Source: Anthoceros angustus
Lineage: Eukaryota > Streptophyta > Anthocerotopsida > Anthocerotales > Anthocerotaceae
Direction: 5' to 3'
DNA: 64,000 bases
Assembly (NCBI GenBank): GCA_010909165.1
Contig: MU008169.1
Span: 248,001-312,000 of the forward strand
In this document: piece by piece, positions 45,041-55,860 of the stretch
How the letters are laid out: each line of letters begins with the position of its first letter
Numbering within the stretch: position 1 is the stretch's first letter
Made by a program: the position numbers and the translations under genes
Notes under the pieces: generated by a model
The model's database searches: none
Seen by the model: the letters and a program-made list of their open reading frames with translations, nothing else
What the model was told of the DNA's origin: nothing

Positions 45041-45150
45041 AACTAATTAGGTGATATTTTAGCAGAACTATTAATCCTCCTTATGGAATCACATAAGCAG
45101 CCGCAAAGTCCAGGTTCTCTTGCCCGTCACGCTGTAATTATCTGAAACCA
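45040..45150 (-). pseudogene. ARI intron-3 relic joined to ARI upstream sequence
   Basis: Sequence like ARI-B 43690-43800 (TTAGCAGAAC..TTAATCCTCC..GAATCACATA) is fused directly to the outer edge of the ARI-B upstream block. It marks the start of the rearranged cassettes. Confidence 0.6.
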
Positions 45151-46983
45151 AGAGACGGTAGGATCGGAGAAGGGAGTAGGCACTACGGTAGGAGGAAAAG
45201 TGCCTGAAGAGGAAGTCCATGAAGGACCAGTCGCCATGGAAGGAGCAAGCAACAAAGAAACCGCCGAGGAGTGTTGGTGTCTACATGTTGGCTGATGCGT
45301 GAGCAATTGGGAGCACTACGCGACTAGAGGCGTGCTCCTAAATTCCAAAGCTCTAAGATCCTCCACGAAATTGATTTGGGAGCACTCTGCGACTAGGCAT
45401 GCTCTAAATTCCAAAGCTCTAAGATCCTCCACACGAAATTGATGCTCACACGAGGACTACCAAGAATGCTTGAAGGAGAGGGTGGGCATCTTCTTCTTAT
45501 GGAAAAGGGGCACCAATAGTATAGCGACACTTGTCCATGAACTCAGTATTACAACAAGTTCCTGGCGTGGCGTGCACGATCATGTGCATATGCAACATGA
45601 AAATCATCACGCATGGCTGGGACTCCATCAAGTGGTCAAAGAGTGTGTTATGTGGTAAGCAAACCTAAATAGCGGATATCTAAGGTGAGGATTCGAAGAT
45701 TCCTTGACGTTTGGGATTGGGTTGAAAGGCCATGCCCTTATAAATGAGGTTGTCCTTGGGTTTTGGCTAGATTTTTCCAAGGACAACTCTAGTTAAAATT
45801 TTTTGATTGGGTTTAGCCCCTAGAGTTTCCTTGGACTTCGAAACCACCGGTTTGTTTAACCCTAATGCTAGTTACCAAAACCCAAGGACAAATAAGAGTA
45901 TGAATAGAGAATATACCCCCATGTAATTAAGGGATAATAAGAGGGTTTTCTTGCCTAGCGCATCCCTAGTTAAGTTAGAATTGTGCTAGTTTGAATGCGT
46001 TCTGCCAATTCACAAGTTCCTTTGGTTCCAAACCATGAGCTAGTGGCGCACCGTAAAAAAATCATGGATCACGTTTTCCGAGACTACACGAGAATGGCAC
46101 GTGCTCTGTACACGCCGGTTTGATCTGTGGTAGAGGACGGCGGATGCGATAGGCGGCTGAGTGCATGAGTATCCACGGTGAGGCTTGAGCGGATGACTTA
46201 AGGAGGAAAAGCGGATGATCGCAGGGCACAATGAAGCGAGGTAGGCGGACGCCGCGTCTCAGCTACCTATTACGAGAACGCATGCCTTGAGGCTAGACAG
46301 GAATTGGGGTTTCGATTGCGAGATGAGGATGCGCAAGTTTGGACACTCTATCCGCGATTCATCCTTGATAAAGATGACAAGAGGCTTTTAGTTTAGGCCT
46401 ATAGTTTTGGCTTGGAAAGAGGCTCGCAATATAAGGAAGGAGGCTCGCAACTATTTGAAGGGTGAGAACAAGATCAAGTCATACTTGCTAAAGAATTTGA
46501 AGAGGGAACATCAAAGTATTCTTGAAAGAGGAACAAGCAAAGATTGACGGTGGTCTCACAAACTCACCAAGAAACTTGTTGCTCAAGAGGACTGAAGCAA
46601 GCAGTGCTTATAGCCACTATGGATTTGGAGGTCAACGACAGTTTGTGGACAAGTTTAAGGCTAGGTTTGGTAGGGATCCAATGTTGGAGGAGATCAACGC
46701 TGTTGGGTCCAAGCCTGAACATTAGCTAAAGAAGCTGCATGCATTTTGGAAGACCAGCCAAACTGCAAGTCCTTCATTGGGGACTCAGAAGGATGCTATA
46801 GGGAAGATGGACAAGGCTGTGAATGTGTGGAATCTTTTACATGAAGCAGGGTACAACAGTGAAGAGTGTGATGAAAGAGTCATGGAGACAATTCTTCCGA
46901 AGAATGTTTTGGAAGAGGGCTTCATGGTGGAGCATTTGCTTCCCCGAGCAATGGCAAAGAAAGCCAAGAAATCCACTGGCTAA
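45150..46983 (+). pseudogene. CACTA-type second gene, cassette copy 1
   Basis: Coding pieces in order: VPEEEVHEGPVAMEGASNKE (about 45200-45260); FLMEKGTNSIATLVHEL-like text and a 62-codon frame at 45470-45658; KKIMDH near 46050; then the C-terminal frames 46522-46725 and 46777-46983. The last two give KEEQAKIDG, FVDKFKARFGRDPMLEEI, LKKLHAFWKTSQ and LLHEAGYNSEECDERVMET. The C-terminal part is homologous to the CACTA-2 second gene at 24285-24740. Stops (for example TAG after SKPEH) break it. Introns are likely between pieces. Confidence 0.55.
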
Positions 46984-47159
46984 TCTAGGGTGATAGCATA
47001 CACTCATTACCTTAGCCTTGTTCGTTGAGGTTTATGATTGATTTCATTTATTTGAAAATTTTGTGACCCTTTGCAGGGGGACCTTTTCTATTTTGCACAG
47101 CTGGCGGAACTTGTGAACCGAGCATGTTGGAGACTGTAGCATTACTATGGGCCCCTAAA

Positions 47160-47360
47160 CTATGGTATTTTACTATACTACGCCACTGAACTTTACAATG
47201 GAATAAAATATTAGTACGAACCAATAATTTACAATAAAATAGTCGGATGTAAAGTTTACAATGGGCTTCAAATTTACTACGGAATTGAAGTTTACAACGG
47301 AGCTGTACATTACAATAGATTTACCCTTTACAACGAACTAGAGTTTTACACACAACAAGG
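47160..47360. repeat. TTTACAAY subterminal-type repeats in cassette copy 1
   Basis: TTTACAATGG, TTTACAATAA, TTTACAACGG and similar motifs recur 8-10 times, following the second-gene relic. This is the same order as in CACTA-2 (second gene, then TTTACAAC array). No CACTAG terminus is visible. Confidence 0.65.
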
Positions 47361-47604
47361 CCATTTGGCGAAGCCTTAGGCATCGTGAACCGTGGCTGTC
47401 GTACATATTTGCTTAGTTTAAGTTTCAACTGGTTTTCCACAAGCTGCTATTAGGAATTGCTTGAAATTGCGATCATGCTCTGCCATGCACCGTATTGTTG
47501 CTTATTTGGTCCTTGGCAAATTGTGTTGTGAAAACTCTCTTAGAATTTTATCTTTCTTAAATACTCCGTGTATGGATCAGCAACGCAACATTGTGTGCTT
47601 GCAG

Positions 47605-48098
47605 GTTATCACCCAAGCTTCCTTGCTTGCTGCTTAGGTACTTTTCAAGACAAGTCGTTGGGTGTTCCCATTTTTCGCACACTCTTTATAATTAAGCCTC
47701 TATTCCCAGCAGGATCGGAGTCAATTATGTGGCAGCTCTAGACTATATACTTTCGAAATGACAAGAAAGTGATCCAAAGACTATTCACCATGTTCGATTT
47801 GAAAACTGAAAGTATATTAAGAGTTAAGAAAGTGGCCGATATGTTCGGCATAAGGCTTCACCATGCATGATCAGACACCACCATCGGTGGAATATGGAGT
47901 CCTTGTTTGGCAAGGAGAAAGACAACGGTGAAGAAGGATTATTTCTGGAAGCTGGACTACCCCGACGAATCAACATGACAACCCGCACTAGATCCTCTTT
48001 CAAGAAATGTCTTGGGAGCAACATTTTTATTGGACTTGCCTAGAAGATGTTTCTAGTATAGAGTCATCGACGTTGGATTGTGGTCACTCTTGTGTAAT
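47605..48098 (+). pseudogene. ARI exon 2-exon 3 relic, cassette copy 1
   Basis: Exon 2 is at 47605-47637 (VITQASLLAA, then TAG in place of CAG). Exon 3 text is at about 47830-48095: VADMFGIRLHHA, HRWNMESLFG, LFLEAGLPRRIN, TCLEDV-like and TLDCGHS-like. Stops and indels destroy the frame. The relic ends just after the RING1 CGH motif and is fused to inverted ARI upstream sequence at about 48110. Confidence 0.75.
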
Positions 48099-48109
48099 GA
48101 GTGGTAACA

Positions 48110-48480
48110 TCATAACCCCGCAGACTTATTTATAACGTGGAGATGCGTTGATCGAGGCGCATGGCGGATTCGAGACATGGGCTTTTTGTTGTGTACATGT
48201 ATAAGCTTACATGGAGTATTATCGAGATCCCATACACGTGAGAGTTGTTCCGGGTTAGACCACCGGCTGCTTGGAATATATTTTGATACTGATTGTTGTG
48301 GCAGAGAGTTTTTGATCTAGCCCGGGGGTGGTGTGATTCTCACCTCGGATGAGCTATGCGACATGTATAGGCTTATATCTGGCTTTATCGAGCTCCTCTA
48401 CATGTGAAAGTTTTTTTAATAGTAAAAATTTATTCTATAAAAAGAAAAAGCCAATTAGGTGACATTTTAGGAGAATCGTT
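48110..48480 (-). repeat. orphan ARI upstream block (minus)
   Basis: Matches 40170-40475. It is not followed by an ARI first exon; instead it abuts an exon-3 relic of opposite orientation. Confidence 0.75.
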
Positions 48481-48635
48481 CATCCTCCTTCTCGAATCAC
48501 ATAAGCAATCAAATAAGTGCAGGGTTATGAGTGTTACTTACACTCATTACACAAGAGTGACCACAATCCAACGTCGATGACTCTATACTAGGAACCTCTT
48601 CTAGGCAAGTCCAATACGCAAATTTGGCCTAATTA
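48480..48635 (-). pseudogene. ARI intron 3 and RING1 fragment (minus)
   Basis: The reverse complement contains TTGGACTTGCCTAGAAGAGG followed by the CATCGACGTTGGATTGTGG segment encoding LDCGH. It is a short exon-3 relic facing away from the one at 47830-48095. Confidence 0.6.
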
Positions 48636-48639
48636 GTTT

Positions 48640-50880
48640 CAGGCCAAATATTAGGCCTAAACCAATCATGTTTGAACTAATTAGGACTGAAATTCAACAG
48701 CCTAAAAAATCCAAGCCAAACCTATAGACCTAAACTAAAGGCCTCTTGTCATCCTCATTGTCCAAGGATGAATCCTTGCAGAGTGTACAAACTTCATGAT
48801 CCTCATCAGCAATCGAAACCCCAATTCCTATTCTAGCCCTCGTTTATGGTACATTCCTAATAGTCCGATCACATGTGTCCGCATATCTTCCGTTGTGCCC
48901 TTGCGATCGTCTGCTTTCCTCCTTAGGCCATCCGCCTGCGTATCACTATGGATACTCATGTACTTAATTGCTGCCTCACCGTGATCCGTCATCCTCTACA
49001 CATCAAACCGTGACATGCACTGCTCCCATCCTCCTGTAGTCCTCGAGCGCAAATGCATGTCGTGATCCATGATTTTTATCGTGTGCCACTAGCTCATGGT
49101 TTGGAACCAAAGGAACTTCAATTCCATGGAACGCATTCAAACTAGCACACCTGTGCTAACCATAATGGGGACGCGCCTTAGGCGTAGAAAACCTCTTATT
49201 ATCCCTTAATTACATGGGTATATTCTCTATTCATACTCTTATTTGTCCTTGGGTTTTGGTAACTAGCTAGGGTTAAACAAACCAAGTGGTTTCAAGTCCA
49301 AGGAAACTCCGGGGTTTGAACCCAATCAAAAATTTTAACTAGAGTTGTCCTTGGGTCAAAATTTTTCAAGGACAACTCTAGTTAAAATTTTTGATTGGGT
49401 TTCAAACCCCGAGTTTCCTTGGACTTCAAAACCACCGGGTTTGTTTAACCCTAACGCTAGTTACCAAAACCCAAGGACAAATAAGAGTATGAATAGAGAA
49501 TATACCCGCATGTAATTAAGGGGATAATAAGAGGTTTTCTACGCGTCCCCATTATGGTTAGCCTGAATTGTGCTAGTTTGAATGCGCTCCTAATTCGAAG
49601 TTCCTTGGTTCCAAACCATGAGCAGTGGCACACGAGCTAAAAATCATGGATCACGACATGCATGCGCTCGAGGACTACACAGAGGATGGGAGCGAGGTAT
49701 ACCACTCCGGTTTGAGTGTGTGGAGAGGATGACGGATGCGGTGGGGCAACAAATTAAGTACATGAGTATCCATAGTGATACGCTTAGGCGGATGGCCTAA
49801 GGAGGAAACGACGATCGCAAGGTAAACTAAGTGAGATATGAGATATCAGGACATCTCAATCCCCAGCTATTAGAATGTGCACTGAAAGCGAGGGCTAGAA
49901 TAGGAATTGGGGTTTCTTTGCGGATGAGGATCGCAAGTTTGTACACTCACCAAGGATTCATCCTTGGACAATGAGGGATGACAAGAGGCCTTTAGTTTAG
50001 GTCTATAGGTTTGGCTTGGATTTTTAGGCTGCTGAATTTTAGTCCTAATTAGTTCAAACATGATTGGTTTAGGCCTAATATTTGCCTCGAAACTAATTAG
50101 GACTGAAATTCAACAGCCTAAAAAATCCAAGCCAAACCTATAGACCTAAACTAAAGGCCTCTTGTCATCCTCATTGTCCAAGGATGAATCCTTGCAGAGT
50201 GTACAAACTTGCGCATCCTCATCTGCAACTGAAACCCCAATTCCTATTCTAGCCCTCGTTTTTGCGGTGCACATTCTCAGAATAGCTGGGGGCTGAGATT
50301 GCGATGTCCGCATATCTCACTTCGTTGTGCCCTTGCGATCGTCCGTTTTCCTCCTTAGGCCATCCGCTTCAAGCGTATCACTATGGATACTCATGTACTT
50401 AATTTGTTGCCGCCCCTACCGCATCCGTCATCCTCTACCACACACTGAAACCGGTAGTGTACACAGCACTCGTTCCCATCCTCTGTGTAGTCCTCGAGCG
50501 CAAATGCATGTACGTGATCCATGATTTTTTTATCGTGTGCCACTAGCTCATGGTTTGGAACCAAAGGAACTTCTGAATTCTGGCGGGAACGCATTCAAAC
50601 TAGCACAATTCCAGGCTAACCATAATGGGGACGCGCCTTAGGCGAGAAAACCTCTTATTATCCCTTAATTACATGCGGGTATATTCTCTATTCATACTCT
50701 TATTTGTCCTTGGGTTTTGGTAACTAGCGTTAGGGTTAAACAAACCAGTGGTTTCGAAGTCCAAGGAAACTCTGGGGTTTGAACCCAATCAAAAAATTTT
50801 AACTAGAGTTGTCCTTGAAAAAATTTTGCCGAAACCCAAGGACAACCTCATTTATAAGGGCATGGCCTTTCAACCCAATC
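48640..50880. repeat. triple inverted repeat of a 0.73-kb second-gene segment
   Basis: The segment runs minus at 48640-49350, plus at 49360-50095 and minus again from 50100. Fold-back points are near 49357 (arms AACTAGAGTTGTCCTTG / CAAGGACAACTCTAGTT) and 50090 (arms TTTTTAGGCTGCTGAATTTTA / its complement). All carry the KNHGSRHACA/AFALEDYTEDG-type coding segment of the cassette gene. Confidence 0.8.
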
Positions 50881-51530
50881 CCAAACTTCAAGGAATCTCC
50901 GAATCCTGATCTTAGATATCCACTCCTTATGTTTGCTTTGACCACATAACACACTCTTTGACCACTTGAGTGAGTCCTCATGCATGCGCGATGATTTTCA
51001 TGTTGCAGATGCACATGACTGTGGGCACGCCCCGGGGCCGGAACTTGTTGTAATGCTCGGAGTTCATGGACACGTGGCGCTATACTATTGGTGCCCCTTT
51101 TCCATAAGAAGATGCATCGACCCCCTCTCCTTCAAGCATTCATAGTCTCGTGAGCATTTCGTGTGGAGGATCTTAGAGCTTTGAATTTCGAGCACGTCTA
51201 GTCGGGCAGAGTGCTCCCAATTGTCTGCCCATCAGGCCAACATGTAGGACACCAACACTCCTCGGCGGTTTCTTTGTTGCTTGCTCCTTCCATGGCGATC
51301 GTCCTTCATGGACTTCCTCTTGTGCACTTTTCCTCCTACCGTAGTGCCTACTCCCTTCTCCGATCCTACCGTAGGAACTCCCACCGTAGCTTCTCCGCTG
51401 GTGGTGTCCGCTCACCAATGCGAACTCTTTTGGTAGGAGGTCGTGCATCCTTGCCTACCTTTTTTGTAGGCGGTGGTTTCATAGGCTCCTTCCCTTTGTC
51501 ATCCTTCGCTCTTGAACCAAACTTCATGTT
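50100..51530 (-). pseudogene. CACTA-type second gene 5' part, cassette copy 2
   Basis: The frame 51173-51448 (-) includes the EEVHEG and ATKK-like text of the cassette N-terminal exon. 50799-51014 (-) has the MHLQHENHRACM segment. 50391-50594 (-) has HDKKIMDHVHAFALEDYTEDG. The order mirrors 45150-46200. The C-terminal part is missing. Frames are interrupted. Confidence 0.5.
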
Positions 51531-51599
51531 CTGGCTAGTAGGGAGGTGAGAAAAATTAGTTAGTGTCGGACTACCCCATAGATCAACATTATAACTCGC

Positions 51600-52310
51600 A
51601 CTAGTTCTCTAGTGGGCTAAGTGCGCAGATCAAGAGTTGAAGAAAGTGGCCGATGTGTTGGGCATAAGGCTTTACCATGCATACACTCTACTTATCCACC
51701 ATCGGTAGAACATGGAGTTCTTGTTTGGCAAAGTGGAAGACAACGGTGAAGAAAGATTATTTCTGCAAGCTGGACTACCCCGACGGATCAACATGACAAC
51801 CCGCACTAGTTCCTCTTGAGCCAATATCTTGAGATACGTATTGGACTTGCCTAGAAGAGGACTTGCCTAGAAGAGGTTCCTAGCATAGCGTCATCGACGT
51901 TGGATACGTATTGGACTTGCCTAGAAGAGGTTCCTAGCATAGCGTCATCGACGTTGGATACGTATTGGACTTGCCTAGAAGAGGTTCCTAGCATAGGCCA
52001 TCGACGCGATAATGGACTTGCCTAGAAGAGGTTCCTAGCATAGCCATCGACGTTGGATACGTATTGGACTTGCCTAGAAGAGGTTCCTAGTGGCGTCATC
52101 GACGTTGGATTGTGGTCGCTGTACGCGATGTAAGTAACATTTGTAACCATACTTACTTATTGCCTATAAGCTTGAACATTTTGCAAATGTACCTCTTGGT
52201 TTCAGAGAGTTACAGCGTGACGGGCAAGAGAGCCTGGATTTTGCGGCCGCTTATGTGATTCCATAAGGAGGATTAACGGTTCTGCTAAAATGTCACCTAA
52301 TTGGTTTTTT
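51600..52310 (+). pseudogene. ARI exon-3 relic with five-copy RING1 minisatellite, cassette copy 2
   Basis: Text VADVLGIRLYHA, HHR, LFLQAGLPRRINMTT leads into five tandem copies (about 51825-52110) of a 54-bp unit. Each unit encodes Y-W-T-C-L-E-E-V-P-S-I-A-S-S-T-L-D-T-like residues, that is, the first CxxC half of RING1. After the array comes LDCG, then intron-3 sequence to 52310. Confidence 0.8.
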
Positions 52311-52710
52311 TTTAGTGGAATAAAATTTTATCATTAAAAAACCTTTCACGTGTAGAAGAGCTTGATAACACTTAATGCAAGCCTATATATGTGCCTAGCC
52401 GGGGTGAGAATCACACCTCCTGTGCTAATCAAAAACTTTCACGTAGGGAGCTCGCTAACACTTAATGCAAGCCTATATGTGCCTAGCCCACATTCAGGGT
52501 GAGAATCACACCACCCCGGGCTAGATCAAAACCATCTGCCACAACAATCAAGATCAAAATATATTCCAAGCAGTGGTCTAACCCTAACAACCTCACGTGT
52601 ATGGGATCTCGATAATACTCCATGTAAGCTTATACATGTACACAACAAAAAGCCCATGTCTCAGAATCCATAGCTGCGCCTCGATCAACCGCATCTCCTG
52701 TTGATTTATA
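52310..52710 (+). repeat. orphan ARI upstream block (plus), partly duplicated
   Basis: Two successive copies of the G-box portion (CTTTCACG..., AACACTTAATGCAAGCCTATAT) are followed by the proximal part up to GTTGATTTATAAATAAG. There it joins an inverted RING1 fragment instead of an ATG. Confidence 0.75.
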
Positions 52711-52734
52711 AATAAGTGCAGGGTTATGAGTGTT

Positions 52735-52835
52735 ACTTACACTCATTACACAAGAGTGACCACAATCCAACGTCGATGACTCTATGCTAGAAACATCTTC
52801 TAGGCAAGTCCAATACGCAAATTTGGCCTAATTAG
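52735..52835 (-). pseudogene. RING1 fragment (minus)
   Basis: This has the same fused junction as 48541-48625 and 59195-59270: an inverted piece of ARI exon 3 ending CTTGCCTAGAAGATGTTTC in reverse. Confidence 0.6.
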
Positions 52836-52839
52836 TTTA

Positions 52840-54260
52840 GCAAATATTAGGCCTAAACCAATCATGTTTGAACTAATTAGGACTGAAATTCAACAGCCAA
52901 AAAATCCAAGCCAAACCTATAGACCTAAACTAAAGCCTCTTGTCATCCTCATTGTCCAAGGATGAATCGCGGATAGAGTGTCCAAACTTGCGCATCCTCA
53001 TCTCGCAATCGAAACCCCAATTCCTGTCTAGCCTCAAGGCATGCGTTCTCGTAATAGGTAGCTGAGACGCGGCGTCCGCCTACCTCGCTTCATTGTGCCC
53101 TGCGATCATCCGTTTTCCTCCTTAAGTCATCCGCTCCAAGCCCTATCACTGTGGATACTCATGCACTCAATTTGTTGCCGCCCCTACCGCATCCGCGTCG
53201 TCCTCTACCACAGACTGAAACCGGCAGTGTACAGAGCACTCGTTGCCATTCTCTGTGTAGTCCTCGAGTGCAAACGTGATCCATGATTTTTTTACGGTGC
53301 GCCACTAGCTCATGGTTTGGAACCAAAGGAACTTGTGAATTCTGGCAGGAACGCATTCAAACTAGCACAATTCCAAGCTAACCCTAACGGGGATGCGCCT
53401 TAGGCAAGAAAACCCCTCTTATTATCCCTTAATTACATGGGGGTATATTCTCTATTCATACTCTTATTTGTCCTTGGGTTTTGGTAACTAGCATTAGGGT
53501 TAAACAAACCGGTGGTTTCGAAGTCCAAGGAAACTCTAGGGCTAAACCAATCAAAAATTTTAACTAGAGTTGTCCTTGAAAAATCTAGCCAAAAACCCAA
53601 GGACAACCTCATTTATAAGGCATGGCCTTTCAACCAATCCCAAGCGTCAAGGAATCTTCGAATCCTCACCTTAGATATCCGCTATTTAGGTTTGCTTACC
53701 ACATAACACACTCTTTGACCACTTGATGGAGTCCCAGCCATGCGTGATGATTTTCATGTTGCATATGCACATGATCGTGCACGCCACGCCAGGAACTTGT
53801 TGTAATACTGAGTTCATGGACAAGTGTCGCTATACTATTGGTGCCCCTTTCCATAAGAAGAAGATGCCCACCCTCTCCTTCAAGCATTCATAGTCTCGTG
53901 AGCATCAATTTCGTGTGGAGGATCTTAGAGCTTTGGAATTTCGAGCACGTCTGGTGGGTGCTCCAATTGTCGCCCATCAGGCCAACATGTAGACACCAAC
54001 ACTCCTCGGCGGTTTCTTTGTTGCTTGCTCCTTCCATGGCGACCGGTCCTTCATGGACTTCCTCTTGTGCACTTTTCCTCCCACCGTGAGTGCCTACTCC
54101 TTCCGATCCTAGAGAACTTCTCCTCTTGTAGCTTCTCTATGGTGGTGTCTCTACCAATGCGAACTCTTTTGGTAGGAGGTCGTGCATCCTGCCTACCTTT
54201 TGTAGGCGGTGGTTTCAGGCTCCTTCCCTTTGTCATCCTTCGCTCTTGAACCGTTGGCTT
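52840..54260 (-). pseudogene. CACTA-type second gene 5' part, cassette copy 3
   Basis: Minus frames 54051-54263 (KPPPTKGRQDARPPTKRVRIG), 53696-53887 (LMERGTNSIATLVHELSITT) and 53159-53356 (PNHELVAHRKKIMDHV) reproduce the exon order of the other cassettes. It is frameshifted between pieces. Confidence 0.55.
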
Positions 54261-54289
54261 CATGTTCGTTGGCTAGTAGGGGAGGTGAG

Positions 54290-55040
54290 AAAAATTAGTT
54301 ATGGTGGACTACCCCATAGATCAACATTATAACTCGACTAGTTCTCTAGTGGGCTAAGTCTGTGAGATCAAGAGTTGAAAGTGGCCGATGTGTTGGGCAT
54401 AAGGCTTTACCATGCATACACTCTACTTATCCACCATCGGTGAACATGGAGTTCTTGTTTGCAAAGTGGAAGACAGCGGTGAAGAAAGATTATTTCAATT
54501 TGGACTACCCCGACGGATCAACATGACAACCCGACTTTAGTTCCTCTTGAGCCAATATCTTGAGATACGTATTGGACTTGCCTAGAAGAGGACTTGCCTA
54601 GAGGTTCCTAGCATAGCGCCATCGACGTTGGACGTATTGACTTGCCTAGAAGAGGTTCCTAGCATAGCGTCGCCAGCGTTGGATCGTGATTGGACTTGCC
54701 TAAGAGGTTCCTAACGCATACGCCACCGTTGGATACGATTGACTTGCCTAGAAGAGGTTCCTAGCAGCGTCGTGACGCTGGATACGTATTGGACTTGCCT
54801 AGAAGAGGTTCCTTTGCAGCGTCATCGGCGTTGGATTGTGTCTTCGCGATGTAAGTAACATTTGTAACCATACTTATTTGCCTATAGCTTGAACATTTTG
54901 CAAATGTACCTCTTGGTTTTGAGATACAGCGTGAGCGGGCAAGAGAACTGGACTTTGCGTTGCTTATGTGATTCCATAAGGAGGATTAACGGTCGCTAAA
55001 ATGTCACCTAATTGGTTTTTTAGTGGAATAAAATTTTACG
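54290..55040 (+). pseudogene. ARI exon-3 relic with five-copy RING1 minisatellite, cassette copy 3
   Basis: Same layout as 51600-52310, but the five 54-bp units (about 54570-54830) carry many short deletions, so the frame is lost. Intron-3 sequence follows to about 55040. Confidence 0.75.
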
Positions 55041-55314
55041 ATTAAAAAGTTTTACGTATAGAAGAGTTCAAAACACTTAATGTATATATGTGCCTAGCCC
55101 AGGGGTGAGAATCACACCTCCTGTGCTAATCAAAAACTTTCACGTAGGGAGCTCGCTAACACTTAATGCAAGCCTATATGTGCCTAGCCCACATTCAGGG
55201 TGAGAATAAAATCAGTATAAACAAATATTCCAAGCAGCTGATGGTCTAACCCGGAACAAGTCTCACGTGTAAGGGATCTCGATAATACTCAATGTAAGGC
55301 TATATATGTACAAT
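55040..55314 (+). repeat. orphan ARI upstream block (plus) ending at an inversion junction
   Basis: Matches 61620-61890. At 55305-55316 the TATA region (TATATATGTACA) switches to inverted ARI intron 1 (ATATGTACAATGGGG). Confidence 0.75.
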
Positions 55315-55490
55315 GGGGTGCCTAAGGCTAGCCTAATAGCCTTGTTGTCTGTACAGTTAACGACATTGAATGAACCTCACCTTGTTCCGGGAATCTGAAT
55401 TGGTGACCAAACCCAAGTCTTCTTCCTCATCGTTGAGGTCGCCGTCTGAGTCGTTGAAGGAGTAATCAGCATCGCTCAGTCATCAGCCAT
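55315..55490 (-). pseudogene. ARI exon-1 relic
   Basis: A reverse copy of ARI-B exon 1 and the end of intron 1. The start ATGGCTGATGACTGAGCG lacks one G compared with ARI-B, producing a stop at codon 5. No exon 2 follows in this orientation. Confidence 0.8.
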
Positions 55491-55860
55491 CTTATAAATC
55501 AAGAGGAGACGCGGTTGATCGAGGCGCGGCTATAGATTCTAAGACATGGGCTTTCTGTACATATATAGCCTTACATTGAGTATTATCGAGATCCCTTACA
55601 CGTGAGACTTGTTCCGGGTTAGACCATCAGCTGCTTGGAATATTTGTTTATACTGATTTTATTCTCACCCTGAATGTGGGCTAGGCACATATATACATTA
55701 AGTGTTTTGAACTCTTCTATACGTAAAACTTTTTAATCGTAAAATTTTATTCCATTAAAAAAAACTAATTAGGTGATATTTTAGCAGAACTAATAATCCT
55801 CCTTATGGAATCACATAAGCAACGCAAAGTCCAGTTCTCTTGCCCGCTCACGCTGTATCT
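55491..55860 (-). repeat. ARI upstream block and intron-3 relic (minus), copy of 44759-45150
   Basis: Direct repeat of the ARI-B upstream region and attached intron-3 fragment, part of the 4-kb direct duplication 44578-48640 / 55315-59300. Confidence 0.75.
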
